This document shows, piece by piece, positions 47,161 through 59,194 of a stretch of 64,000 bases of DNA. The stretch is from Isoetes taiwanensis (taxonomy: Eukaryota > Streptophyta > Lycopodiopsida > Isoetales > Isoetaceae). The notes beneath the pieces were generated by a model that made no database searches, had not been told where the DNA came from, and was given only the letters and a program-made list of their open reading frames with translations. The position numbers and the translations under genes were made by a program. Positions within the stretch are counted from its first letter, which is position 1; each line of letters begins with the position of its first letter. The stretch covers positions 126,001 to 190,000 of the forward strand of contig JAJEKV010000145.1 of NCBI GenBank assembly GCA_021234155.1. The letters are read 5' to 3'.

Positions 47161-47622
47161 TAAAGTTTGGCTCAAGTAAGGGTCAAGCAAGGGAAGCTTC
47201 GCATCGGCAATTGTAAGAAGCTTGCTTCTAGGTGGGCAGGACCCTTCAAGATTTTGAAGCGAGTACGGATCCAGACCTACGAGCTCGCCTTGCCTACCCA
47301 CCTCAAAGTCCACAAGGTTTTCCATGTGAGCTTATTGAAAAGGCACAACCCTAACCCTGATGAGGTTTTGGATACTCCAACTTTGTTGGAAATGACAGAG
47401 GATCAAGTTGAAATTGTGCCTGAATTGCTTCTTGATAAGTCATTCAAGAAGACCAGGAGGTCTCAGTTCCTCCAATATTTGGTCAAGTGGAAGCACTTGC
47501 CCGTGGAAGATGCGACCTGGGTATTGAAGCAGGATTTGGAGAAGCAATACCCGGACTTCATGAGGGAGTTTGATAGGCGGGTCGTCTCCGAGCTTGTCGA
47601 CGCCGACTTGCCAGACGGTTAG
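47161..47622 (+). pseudogene. Gypsy integrase C-terminus with chromodomain
   Basis: This is the best-preserved part of pol, one open frame of about 150 codons. LASRWAGPFKILKRV and the VFHVSLLKRH block are the integrase C-terminal GPF/Y module. It is followed by a chromodomain: PELLLDKSFKKTRRSQFLQY, LVKWKHLPVEDATWVLKQDL, then FMREF. The two sheet-forming segments and the W..(D/E)ATW motif are present; the first aromatic-cage position reads Leu rather than Tyr/Phe. Chromodomains target chromoviruses to particular chromatin, which is notable beside the H3-like ORF. The upstream part of the same protein is broken. Confidence 0.88.
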
Positions 47623-47646
47623 CTTAGTGTGTTTCTTAGTTAGCCT

Positions 47647-48060
47647 TAGTGGTGGCATGTGCATTCTAGCTAGTAGAGTGCATGTGCCAGAATCTTGGAA
47701 CGTGTAGGCGATGATGGGATACACCCTAAGGCATTCTCTAGACCAACACGCACCAAGAGGTGCGCATGACCAGTAGGGTCATGTGAGTGAGATAGTGAAG
47801 CATGGTGGGCGAAGATGGGACATCTGTCGGATGCTCTCTATACCACGATGCTTTAGTAGTGGCATATGTATTCTAGCTAGTAGACATTTGCCACAACCTT
47901 GAAACGTGTGGCGATGATGGGATATGCCCCTAAGGCATTCTCTGGGCCAACACGCACCAAAGAGGCGCATGACCCGTGGGTCATGTGAGAGAGAAGTGAG
48001 GCATGGTGGGCGATGATGGGACATCCGCCGGATGCTCTCTATGCCACGATCGCGGGGCTC
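47647..48060 (+). repeat. Tandem repeats in the Gypsy 3' untranslated region
   Basis: Two copies of a ~207 bp unit (starting 'gtggcat.tg.attctagctagtag' at 47652 and 47859) and a partial third share 'ggcgatgatggga' and 'ggatgctctctat' blocks. Confidence 0.85.
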
Positions 48061-48658
48061 TCCTTTTGACCATAGGGGTCATGGTGAAGGTTAAAGTGAT
48101 CATGTCGCGGCGATGGGATGGTGAGGCGTTCCCTAGCTTGAAACCCTTGGGGCATGATGCCTTTGGGAGTACTGCTCGACAGCAGTAGCAGAAGTACAAG
48201 GTAGCACTTGATCATGGGCGATGATAGGAGCATCTTAAATGTTCCTTAAGCTCAAATCCTTAGGGGCCATGATTGAGTGCAAGGTAATAGGGTAACCTTG
48301 AGCTGGTAGTTCGGCTCAAGGAGGTAGGTAAGGGGGTGGTCCCCTAAAACCACAATTATTAACTTAACTAACGTAATGTGTTACTCGTGCAGGGCGAGCA
48401 TAGGGGAGCACCGACGGGAGCACATTACGTGGAGGTGGGGAGGCATAATTTAGACTTAAAAATTATGAACCCTAACATTATGTGCTAATGTTTTTGACTT
48501 ACTATAGCATTACTGTTGTTAAGGCTATATAATTTTTGTATAGGTATAAATATAGCCTATACTATATGTTAATTGAATAATAGAAATTGCATGTATCTTG
48601 TTTTTGCAGGAACGTGTAAGTGTAGTACCTTAGCGTAATGCTGAGGACATCATTATCC

Positions 48659-48671
48659 TAAGGGGGGAGAA
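48659..48671 (+). promoter_or_regulatory. Polypurine tract of the Gypsy element
   Basis: AAGGGGGGAGAA ends one base before the 3' LTR start (TGTGACG), the expected plus-strand primer. Confidence 0.85.
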
Positions 48672-50204
48672 TGTGACGTTCGAGGGGAATATACGCTATA
48701 AATACGTATATTCCTGGACTCGTCACTATACAAGTCTACCCATGTAGCCTTGTATACCTTAGGAAGTGGCAATGGGTGCACATCTAAGTTAAATGCTTAA
48801 CTTAGATAACCTTAGGATAAGGCCCATTTCCACACATGGCCTTATCCTATTGGGCAACCGCCACACGGCCCCATCCTATTGGTGCCACGTGGCATCCCAC
48901 GTGGACCCTAACTTATATTAGCCTAAACCCTAACCCTAGACCTCTTTCCTGACCCTAGCACCCTGAGACTCATCTACGCACTCGAAACTCCGTTTCGAGC
49001 ACCGTTTGCTGTGGCATAGGATTGGGAGGGAGTGCTTCTGGAGCAGGTATGTGGAGTAGTGCTCATGGTTCGTAGCTAGAGTAGAGCCATCCTAGAACCC
49101 TTATTCAACATCTTGAACCCTAATCAAGGAACCCTAACTGTAAGTTAGATATGTATGATTAGGTTAAGATGTTCTTATGATTATTCTCATGATATGATGT
49201 TATGTGATGTTGGTTGATCATGTTTGCTCCTCTTGTATTCGGAAGGGGGGTAGAGACCTAGGGCCATATGTAGTATGCTCCTAGTTTAGATCCCTTAGTT
49301 CCTATTAGATGCGGCCTGTGCATAAGATCCCACCGAGCTATTGGGGCTATGATGTGACTCGGCTTTTACACAACGGGGCTAGAGGCATCTGAGGGGGAGG
49401 ATCCTGGTGGCGTGGCATCTTGGGGGATCCCATGGCCGCTGGGCTTATGGTGGTCACTTCGTGTGGGCGGGCATGGGTCCCGACACCTCTGGGGCAATGG
49501 TGTGTCGCCTACGCCTCTCGGGGAGTTGCAAAGCGTCGGCTTGGCTCCCCGTTTTGGGGGTTAAGTCGAGTGCGAATCGTGTGTCGCCACAATTCTCTAA
49601 TGCCCGTGGAACCTCTAGACCCGAGGAAGGGGAGATGCAACCCTTCACCGGCCTCGGCCAATTTGACCGAGATGCAACACGAGTAGTCCCGATGGGTGAT
49701 GCCATGGGATTGCGTGTCCAGGAAGGCTAGAGTCATGCGAGCCCGATCTAGCTCGTGCACGCAAAGTATGCACAAAGGGGCGATGGAGTCAGTCAACCCT
49801 AGCCATTGTCTATAGCCAGCCCCGCCATTGTTATGACTTCGATGCGCTCTATCTTGAGGCCTAGCCGGTCGGTCATCCTTCTTATGAGTCCAGCCATGGG
49901 TAGGAGCTCTCATGTTTTTATGGCATATGATTATCTTCTTTGTGGTTATAGATATGTGGATGGGCTACCCTTCGAGGTAGTATGATGTATTGTATTGCTA
50001 GTTCTGACATTGTTTATGCTTCCACTGTGATAGGAGCCCATAGGGAAAGGGCGCGCAAGACACCTTCGTGTCCCCTTCCCCGCCGCGAGGGTCACCCCCA
50101 GTCTTGCGGGATAGGCGGAGGGAACCCGTCTGCGGTCGAGAAGGGCCGGATGGGGATTTCTGCTGAGTGTATACGGGCGCCATATATATTTAGGGGGCGT
50201 CACA
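48672..50204 (+). repeat. 3' LTR of the Gypsy element
   Basis: It matches the 5' LTR along its length, lacks the TRIM and a ~90 bp stretch near its middle, and ends CGTCACA before the TSD ATTTA. Confidence 0.93.
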
Positions 50205-50209
50205 ATTTA

Positions 50210-52446
50210 GCCCCCTCAAGCCCCTGCCAAACCATGTTTTGCCTTCAAGGGTATGTCCGGTGCACTTTTTCTGATTCTTGCACTTTTGAAACTTCCTTCT
50301 TGCGATTTAGAGACCGCAGTCCACAATGCAGCCTGGGTGTTGAGCAGAAAGGGTAGCGCTGCTGCTCTTATTGATGAACCCAATAGAAGCTATGACAATG
50401 GAAGGCAGAAGTGGCTACGGTGTCCGCTTCATAGAAGCATTGCTAAGAATGGATTAGGCGGCGAGCTATCATCAGGCCTAGCGGCGCCACTCGACAAAAT
50501 TACGCGTTTTAAAACATGCGTAATTCTACAGTAATTCGACCAACTGTTTATTATGTACAAGAAATTTATCGCGGCGGCCGAACATTTCTCTTTTTCTAGT
50601 GGGATTATAGTTGAAACATTTCTCTTTTTCTAGTGGGATCATAGTTGAGCAGATAATCCCACCTTGCATCAAAAGTCATGGATGTATTCTTCCGACCCGA
50701 CATCAAAAGTCATGGGTGTATTGAATTCCGAAGATAAATCAGAGGTGTAGTAGATATCTCTTTAACTTGTGCTAGATGTAGTTCTTGCACGTGAAAATTG
50801 CCGAATAGGATTATTTATTGAACGACTTATTCTAAAACAAAAAAATATATAGTAATGGAGAAGTTGTTCCCTAGGGGACATCCCACGTTCGATAAATTGA
50901 AGCCCGGGGCCTCGGCCGCTTCAATTCTGCTCAACAAGCCTTCTTGAGAGTTTAATCGAGCAGAGAACGAAGGGGAGGTCGAACAGCGATGGCGGAGTCC
51001 TTGAAGCCCTCCTCGACGAAGGCGATCTTTCTCTCGGCCCGGGGTATGTTTGTTTCTTGCTCGATTCTCGCTCAATCGGATCTCCAAATGAGGTTTCTTG
51101 AACCACTACAATCGCCCAGTTATGAAGCTCACCGAACGAATGAAATTAAAGATTCTTCCTCTATGTTCTTGCCCGCCGGATTTGATTACGTTGGAAAATC
51201 TGAAGCTCACATTGATCATTAGCATCTTTATTGTTACTAGTTCAATGGATGATTTGTGGAAAATGCAGCCCCAAAATAGGCACGTATCTATTGCGGACAA
51301 TTTTCCCTCGCCAAACAGAGGTTTAGTCGGCATAATAGTACTCGCGGATTTTCCGAACCAGTTTGCGGCGATGTTTCTCTAGGAGGTGGATATTTGGCGG
51401 CTATGGTTCCCCTTGTTTTGAGAATCATATATTAATCCCCGGTATGTCCCAGATCGGTTATCTCCGTGTATGGGGGGTTATTACGGCATAAGATTAGGTG
51501 TCACATTTTCCACAATTTGTCCAAATCTATGACTAATGTACGCATGAGCACCGATACTTTCTGGATTAGCTAGAAGGGAGGTTTGGAGGCGAATTTATCG
51601 ACCAACTTGCCCGATTTGGAAAAATTGAAGAAAATTGCGATGGCTTTGGAGCTGCAGATGATTCTCACATGGCGAGAAAGCGTTTAGAATAATGGTAAGA
51701 ACGGCGTCGAATTTCTCGGCATTCTGTCTTGAAGAGGCATTTGATTTACGCATGAGGGGCCGAATCGACATTTTGATCTGCCGGTTTCATCCATTTTTCT
51801 GCGTTTTTTTTCAATTCCCATTTGATTTCATCAACTGGGCAGCGCGAAATCGGCTTCAAATTCGCACTGATTTTCTCACTCTGCCATACAATGTGAGATG
51901 AAAGATCCTTCCGGATTGCTTCCACACTTCGGGCATTGCTTGTAACCTGTTTGGATTCAGGTTCTTATTTTGGATTAATCTCGACTTTTTGATGCCAGAA
52001 CGAAGGATTCGTTCAAAAAGGGCCTGCCAACAATGAAGATTTATCTTGGCACCAAATCTTAGACAGAATACCCTGTGGTTTTTGGGCAGAAACCTCCGGA
52101 TGGGGGATTTATAGTCGGACTTGTTGGATGATTTGAACAGAAAGGGACGGAATGGGCTGGGAACCACCTGCTTCAAGTCCGATTTGGGGCTGCCGGTTTG
52201 GGGCTGCTCCAGGCCCAGCTGCATTTTTAAGTGCAGGGCTTCCACAAATCCGTCCGTCGGAAAAACTTTACCGACGGTTGTACCCAGGAAAAAGACTGAG
52301 TACGTGTCACTATAATATTAAAGGCATAAAAGAATCGAATCTAAGGAAATAGAATTATATATGTGTAGTAGATGAGATGGAGCCGAAAAGGATGTCATAA
52401 AAAAACGTGACAGCCATAAAATAAGACTGTTTTGGAAACAGGGCGC
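50210..52446. other. Spacer between Gypsy and RPS20; possible broken exon at its start
   Basis: The Gypsy element may have split a small exon. Just left of it is ATGGCGGATATTTCTTGCAG (from 38174), and removing the element and one TSD continues the frame into 50210 for about 20 codons before a stop. A longer ORF in another frame (50253-50534) is Ser-rich. Another candidate first exon, MAESLKPSSTKAIFLSAR, starts at 50989 and is followed by a GTATGT donor-like site at 51044. I recognise neither. The rest shows no domain. Confidence 0.3.
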
Positions 52447-52466
52447 AACCCTAAAATTTTAGGGTT
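52447..52466. promoter_or_regulatory. Palindromic telo-box pair upstream of RPS20
   Basis: AACCCTAAAATTTTAGGGTT is a perfect 20-base palindrome made of two inverted telo-boxes (AACCCTAA), 52 bases before the RPS20 start codon. Telo-boxes are well-known elements of plant ribosomal protein gene promoters and 5' leaders. Confidence 0.8.
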
Positions 52467-52518
52467 TGCGAATGGTTTAGTGCTTGGGCTGAAACCTAAT
52501 CCTACATTCATCTCAGCT

Positions 52519-53188
<670 letters not shown>

Positions 53189-53615
53189 AGCACCTGTACT
53201 ATTTATATGCATGTAACTTGCTTGAGAGCAGTTTTGTAATGACCTTGTTGTGTAAGAGTTTGTGCTTGCGAAATATTTAATTTTTGTTGGGAAAACTGGT
53301 GAATTAATATGTGAGTTATGCCTAGTATTCCGACCAGTAGATTAAGAATTAGCAATTTGTTGTCGTTGTTTCTTAGAAAACTTTAATTAGGGGAGGGCGC
53401 CCATAAAGCGCCCACTTTAAGGGCGAAATCACACTAGGGCACCTGCCCAATTCTAGAATTTGATCATCTGGCATGAAATGGGCAATGGGCAAGTGCCCAG
53501 ACGCACGTCCGAGCATTGTATCCCACTAGGGCACCTGCCAACTGCCACGTAACAGCCACGTAGACCAAACTACGTTGCAGTTCTGAGAGATATCGAAGAA
53601 GATGCCGTCGAGAAG

Positions 53616-54117
53616 TGTTAGGATTTGAAGAGAATATACTCAATAAACTGATTACAAGCTTTACAATCAGAAGTGGTCACTAATTTTCACTTGATCATAT
53701 ACAAGTCAATAATGACTATACAATCAGGCGCTCAAACAATCTCCTGCTTCATATCTCGACCTGCAAGCTCTCAGTGTCTATCAATTACTCCAGTATTTAT
53801 CTCCATATTTACCTTCCAATCTGGGTGCATCCACTTGTCAAATTGTGCATCCTTCTCATATAGAAAGTTCTCCAACTTGCCTAAAAATCAGGAGTAGATA
53901 GACTTGCCTTCCTTAAAATTCGGTCCTAGTTGACTTTGACTTTGACTGGTCAACGCTAACCCTAAGTGGCGGGGGGGGGTGTCGTGTGTTTCTAGCGAGC
54001 CCGGCAACACCTGGTAGGGGTGCCCGCCACCTTTGACTTTGACTTTGACTTTTGACCCCACGCCCGCGCTTCTCATAGGTCTTCCCATAGCTTTGAATAA
54101 CATGACACCATTTAACA
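53616..54117 (-). repeat. 3' LTR of the Copia element
   Basis: 502 bp, with a TTTGAC-repeat stretch near 54037. A purine tract, read on the minus strand as GAAGGGAAAG, abuts its inner edge. Confidence 0.93.
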
Positions 54118-54199
54118 CTTTCCCTTCATGTTATTTTTTTCCTTGCAACCCCGATCATTTGTCTCGGTCTACTAAATTTTAACTCTGTCAAAGCCTTAG

Positions 54200-57000
54200 T
54201 CAAAATATCACGCCAACCGCATGTCGGTTTGAACATATTGTGACTCAATGACTTCTTTTCTTCACTAGGTCCCTTATGAAATGCATCTCCATTTCGATAT
54301 GCTTGGTCCTTTCATGTTGTATTGGATTTTTAGGTCATTCCTATGCAATCGAGGATCGAAAAAAACAATTTCAAAAGGTTTTTTGTTTGCTCTATACCTA
54401 TTTCTTGTAGCAACCTTTCACTCCATACTATTTCCTTAGCGGCAAGAGTTGCGCATTTGCATATTACCTTACGGATGACGGTGCTATTGCCTTTTTGCTT
54501 CTGCATTTCCATGAAATGGGCCCTCCTCCTAGCATGCAAATAATTCACGAAGTTGATTTTCTTTCATCGGGGTCTCCACCCCAATCGAATCCGCGATATG
54601 ATAGCAACTCCATGTTATCGAATTAAATTGTATCCCATAATCTACGGTTCCTTTCAAATATCTTAGAACCCTCTTAGGCTGCTTTGCCGGTGCTCTTTTC
54701 AAAGTTATGACCGTTATCTACTTAGAATATTGACTGCCAAATGAAATATCGGGTCTTGTCTGACTAGATAAATATAGTAAGCGACCAACTAACTCTTGAT
54801 ATGGAATGTTTTCCATTTCCGACTTTGTCATCATTCAAATTCAAGGTTAGTTTGTTACCCGGAACCATGGGAGTTTTACCACCTTACAATCTTCCATGTT
54901 GAATCTTTTGAGCATCCACTAAATATTCTCACCTTGTGTCAAAGTAAGAACTTGTTTGTCTCTATCTCACGAAGACTTCAATTCCTAAAAACTTTTAAAG
55001 TTCACCCAAGTCTGTCATTTTAAACCCGATTCTTGAGAATGTCTTTGCATTTTTGTAGCACATCAAGATTGCTACTAACCATCACATTGTCATCCACATA
55101 TAATGCAATATAGCATACTTCATTCCCATCCTTAAATAAATAAATATTTCCCAAGGTTTTTAGTTTTATAAAACCTTGTTCCCTAAATATGAGTCCATGC
55201 AAATATACCATTGTCTTGGTGAGCCCATATCTGACCTTTTTAAGTTTCCACACTTTATCTTTCCCTTGCTCAAAGCCCGGAGGTTGCATCATAAAGATAT
55301 CCTCCTCCAAAAGATTCAAAAAGCGGTAGAGACATCCATATGATGTACCTCAAAATTCTTTGCATTTGCTCTTTTGCTAACAACATCCTGATACTTGTCA
55401 TTTTTACTATAGGGGAAAAAGTTTCCTCATAGTCAATTCCCTTCTTCTGTGTGTATCCCTGTGCTACTAATCGAGCTTTATACTTAATTGAGTGAGGTTG
55501 TACTCCTCGCTTGATTTTAAATATCCATTTACACCCCCACTTGCATGTCTACCTTCGGGCAAGTTTACAAGCTCATACGTCCCTGTTCTCTTAAATGCAT
55601 CCAGCTCATCATTCATGGCAATTTTCCATTCTTTTGCATCAACCACACTTATAGCTTCTCTATAAGATTTTGGTACTTCAGTATCCAGCAAGGCAAGGAT
55701 TTCAATAAGGTTTACACCTGCTGCTTCACTTTGTATTCTTCTACTTCTACGTGTTTATCTCTTCCAAATCTTTCATGATCAACATTAGCCTCTTGTTGCA
55801 AGATCTGTGGCTTGCATTTCTTCTACCGACCTTTGGGCATGTTACCTCCTTTTCTATAGTATCGGCCACACTATCCGAGGCGACTTCAAAGCACCAACTT
55901 GTTGAGAGGAGAGTTTATTGGCATTCTGCTCATCATCATCATCAATAAAGTTCGTATTCAATTTCTGAACTTCCTTTTCTTTTGGGGTTAACGGAGAAAA
56001 ACTTTATGTTTTTATAAGATTGAGATTAGTCAAATGTCACATCTCTCTTGATCAAAATCTTTTTCCTTTGTGGATCAAATAATCACGTATGCCTTGGATT
56101 CTTGATCATATCCTACAAAGAAAGGCTATTCTTGCTCGATCATCCGGCTTTAACCTTTGTTGCTTTGGTACATGAACAAAGCTTAGACAACCAAAAACCC
56201 TCGGCGTCTCATAGTTTGGTTTAACTCGACCATAGCTCATCACGGGGTCATTCCACCGACCGCTCTATTTGGTAACATATTCTGAACTTTCCTTTCTTTG
56301 TTAAGACAGCTTCCTCCCACAAATAATTGGGTAGCCACATTGTGTTTTATCATAGCTCGGCGGATTCAAAATTGTCCTATTTTTTCTTTCAGCAATGCCA
56401 TTAGTTTGTGGAGAAAAACTACATGTAAACTATCTCTTTATTCCCTTACCTTGCAAAACTTGATAAACTTCGGATGACATGAACTCTCCACCACGGTCGG
56501 ATCGAATACATTTCACTTTTTTTCCTTTGTTTCTAATTCCACTTCTAGCGACAAACATTTTATAAGCCTCAAAGGCTTGATCTTTAGTTCTAAGACACAT
56601 GCATGTTGTCTTTCTACTAAAGTCATCAATAAAGGTAATGAAATACCTTTTTCTGATATTCCTCTAACATTAAGAGGACCCACGAGAATCTGTATGCACT
56701 AGCTCCAATACCCCTTTAGTTTTTTCTCTTTGCCCTTTTAAAGGCAATCTTGCATGTTTTCCTAGCATGCAACCTAGGCAATTCTTGGCTCATCAACTTC
56801 ATTTTTTGCTTTGATTATTTTTTGTTTAATCATAGTATCTATGGTGCTATGATTAACATGACATAACCTCTCGATGCCAAGTGTCCATATCTCGAATCAT
56901 AACGAAATTAACACGGGGGCAAACAACCACTATCAAAGCAAGCAGTTACCAAATCTTCTTCCAAGAAATTTGATCTCATTATTCAAAAGCACTTTACATT
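54200..57000 (-). pseudogene. Copia pol relic (integrase and reverse transcriptase)
   Basis: Minus-strand RT blocks are PKSYREAISVVDAKEWKIAM and NDELDAFKRTGTYELV (55467-55691), [14 protein letters not shown] and CYIALYVDDNVMVSS with the catalytic YVDD intact (about 55090-55110). The integrase region (about 56100-57000) is readable only as fragments in shifting frames. Frameshifts between and after the RT blocks make it non-functional as sequenced. Confidence 0.85.
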
Positions 57001-57118
57001 GATACTTGTCAAAAACAACGATGTAATCCATGTCTACTAAGCGTACAAATGAAATTAAATTTCGACTAGTGAAGGTACACACAAAACATCCTTCAAGTTC
57101 TTTGCTCTCCCTTGAAGG

Positions 57119-58126
57119 TCATACAATTCTAACATTCCCCGTGCATTGAACATCTTGCAACTTCCCATTTCCTAACTTGATATGCTTAATTCTTCCTTCC
57201 TTTTCCTCCTTGAATAATTTGTTTGAACTGGTCCGCGGATTTTTCGTTCCACTATCTAATATTAACATTTCATCATCATTATTAGATTTTTCTTTTGAAA
57301 CAACCAAAATGTCATAATTACTTACCTCATCATCTTCATCCTCTTCACTTGATTCTTCTTCAATATCTTGCACCAAATTTACAGCAGACCTTTGTGTGTC
57401 AGGATTCCTTCCTCGACCTCTAGAATAATTTCTCCCTCTACTTGGTCTGCCTCTATTCATTTTGCTGCTTGAGCACTTGTTTGCAAAGTGACCTCTGCCT
57501 CCACAGTTAAAGCACTCAACCTCTTTCAATTTAGGACAATTTATCTTTAAATGCCCTTTTACTTTGCAGTGAAAACAAGGACCTATTTCACTCTTATCTT
57601 TAGCACTTTTTCCTGAAAACTTTGCCTTGCCCTTACCTGCATACAACACTTCAACATTATCTTCAATGTCATCATCATACAATACCTTATTTTGTTCAAA
57701 CTCGTTTCGAATCATTTCTTCTTTGCCTCCTCTCGGTTTTGGCCACATTCGATAAGAGTTGACAAGCCCCTTGTTCCCCTCAAGCGCTCTTGCCACATGC
57801 AATAATTTTTTTTGTCGACAACACCCGGCACCTTCTAAGTCTGCCACAATGTTATCAAACTTAGAGAAAAACTTTGGTAAGTCATCACCTTCTTTTACCC
57901 TTAGCATCCTAAGTGCTTTATCAAGAACATCAATCTGAGATGATGTTTTTTCCTCATAGTTTTTGAGCAGGAACTTCCAAATATCACTAGGGGACTTTCC
58001 CCTTATCTTCAGCAAAATTGAAGCCCCAACTTTGCTGGTCAAAATACCATATGCTTCACGAAGTTTAACAACTTCATCCTTACCACTTTTACTTGAGTCT
58101 ACTTCATCGGACTCTTGAAGTTTCAC
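57119..58126 (-). CDS. Copia gag polyprotein with two zinc knuckles and protease motif
   Basis: A 335-codon ORF. Residues ~30-130 form the Copia gag (UBN2-like) domain with SDIWKFLLKNYEEKT and LRVKEGDDLPKFFSKFD. Two CCHC zinc knuckles follow, CFHCKVKGHLKINC and CFNCGGRGHFANKC, then an Arg/Gly-rich stretch and an acidic stretch. MLILDSGT near residue 290 is the protease active-site motif (DSG). The usual start and first residues of gag appear to lie upstream in another frame (58130-58310), so the N-terminus may be truncated by a frameshift. It forms virus-like particles in the cytoplasm in this family. Confidence 0.85.
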   Translation of the reverse strand: MKLQESDEVDSSKSGKDEVVKLREAYGILTSKVGASILLKIRGKSPSDIWKFLLKNYEEKTSSQIDVLDKALRMLRVKEGDDLPKFFSKFDNIVADLEGAGCCRQKKLLHVARALEGNKGLVNSYRMWPKPRGGKEEMIRNEFEQNKVLYDDDIEDNVEVLYAGKGKAKFSGKSAKDKSEIGPCFHCKVKGHLKINCPKLKEVECFNCGGRGHFANKCSSSKMNRGRPSRGRNYSRGRGRNPDTQRSAVNLVQDIEEESSEEDEDDEVSNYDILVVSKEKSNNDDEMLILDSGTKNPRTSSNKLFKEEKEGRIKHIKLGNGKLQDVQCTGNVRIV

Positions 58127-58319
58127 CCGGACTTTCCAGAGGTAGAACTTCTTCTTGCCACCAGAGGCGCATCCCCACTTGAACTAGTTCCTTGAACTAA
58201 TTCCCGAGCCCTTCATTTTCAAGAACATTTTTGATTTGTTCCTTCCAAATCGAAAGCCCTGCCCCCCCTTCATACACTGCAATAGAGTTCAACAACCCTG
58301 CTCCAAACCTGCTTGACAT

Positions 58320-58332
58320 GGCTCTGATACCA
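58320..58332 (-). promoter_or_regulatory. Primer binding site of the Copia element
   Basis: On the minus strand TGGTATCAGAGCC lies one base after the 5' LTR end and is complementary to initiator tRNA-Met. Confidence 0.92.
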
Positions 58333-58333
58333 C

Positions 58334-58860
58334 TGTTAGGATTTGAAGAGAATATACTCAATAAACTGATTACAAGCTTTACAATCCAATGATCTTAGTG
58401 AAAAGCCAAGAAGTGGTCACTAATTTTCACTTGATCATATACAAGTCAATAATGACTATACAATCAGGCGCTCAAACAATCTCCTGCTTCATATCTCGAC
58501 CTGCAAGCTCTTAGTGTCTATCAATTACTCCAGTATTTATCTCCATATTTACCTTCCAATCTGGGTGCATCCACTTGTCAAATTGTGCATCCTTCTCATA
58601 TAGAAAGTTCTCCAACTTGCCTAAAAATCAGGAGTAGATAGACTTGCCTTCCTTAAAATTCGGTCCTAGTTGACTTTGACTTTGACTGGTCAACGCTAAC
58701 CCTAAGTGGCGGGCAGGGGGTGTCTGTGTGTTTCTAGCGAGCCCAGCAACACCTGGGTAGGGGGTGCCCGCCACCTTTGACTTTGACTTTGACTTTGACC
58801 TACTGCCACTGCTTCTCATAGGTCTTCCCATAGCTTTGAATAACATGACACCATTTAACA
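58334..58860 (-). repeat. 5' LTR of the Copia element
   Basis: 527 bp, matching 53616-54117 almost throughout. It keeps the ~22 bp stretch lost from the other LTR. Confidence 0.93.
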
Positions 58861-59194
58861 AGAAGAAATTGCGCTCCAGCAGATCTCACAAATCAGCATA
58901 GGCCCTGAGGAATTTTCATGTAAAATTTCTGCACATTCTTCTGTATAGAAGGTGAGCACTCTCTATTCTTATTTATTTTGTATGTGCTAGGGTTTGTAAA
59001 ACTTGATGGGCTTCCAGATACAACCATGGATTCTGGAATTGGAGAAGGATCATCCACCTCCGTTAATGCCCTTGTTGAACGACGAAGAAAGTTATTGAAG
59101 GTACTCCTACTGCTGACACAATTACTCCGCGTTCTTATCGATGACACAGTAAGCCAGTACATCAAAGTGAGTAATTGGTTAAGATCAATTTCAG

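Larger units (their letters stand above)
38208..50204 (+). mobile_element. 12 kb chromodomain Gypsy LTR retrotransposon carrying a histone H3-like ORF
   Basis: The LTRs start TGTGACG and end CGTCACA (38208-40271 and 48672-50204). They are flanked by the 5 bp TSD ATTTA (38203-38207 and 50205-50209). A primer site matching initiator tRNA-Met (TGGTATCAGAGC) follows the left LTR and a purine tract (AAGGGGGGAGAA) precedes the right. Order inside: H3-like ORF (40.9-42.0 kb), tandem repeats, an unrecognised gag-position region, RT, integrase, chromodomain, 3' tandem repeats. RT and integrase active sites are mutated, so this copy is dead. The left LTR holds a nested TRIM. The right LTR lacks about 90 bp near 49018 present in the left (about 38556-38638). 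Confidence 0.93.
53616..58860 (-). mobile_element. Copia LTR retrotransposon inserted in the Harbinger element
   Basis: The 5.2 kb element lies on the minus strand with LTRs 53616-54117 (3') and 58334-58860 (5'), both TGTTAGG…TTAACA on the plus strand. The TSD is AGAAG (53611-53615 and 58861-58865). Order on the minus strand is gag and protease, integrase, RT, then RNase H position, the Copia order. The LTRs are very similar; the main difference is a ~22 bp stretch (near 58387) missing from the left LTR. Gag is a good ORF but pol is broken. Confidence 0.95.

Noticed and set aside
51856-52245. 129-codon minus-strand ORF upstream of RPS20
   Set aside because: No family recognised, no neighbouring support, and it overlaps other ORFs; not enough to call a gene.
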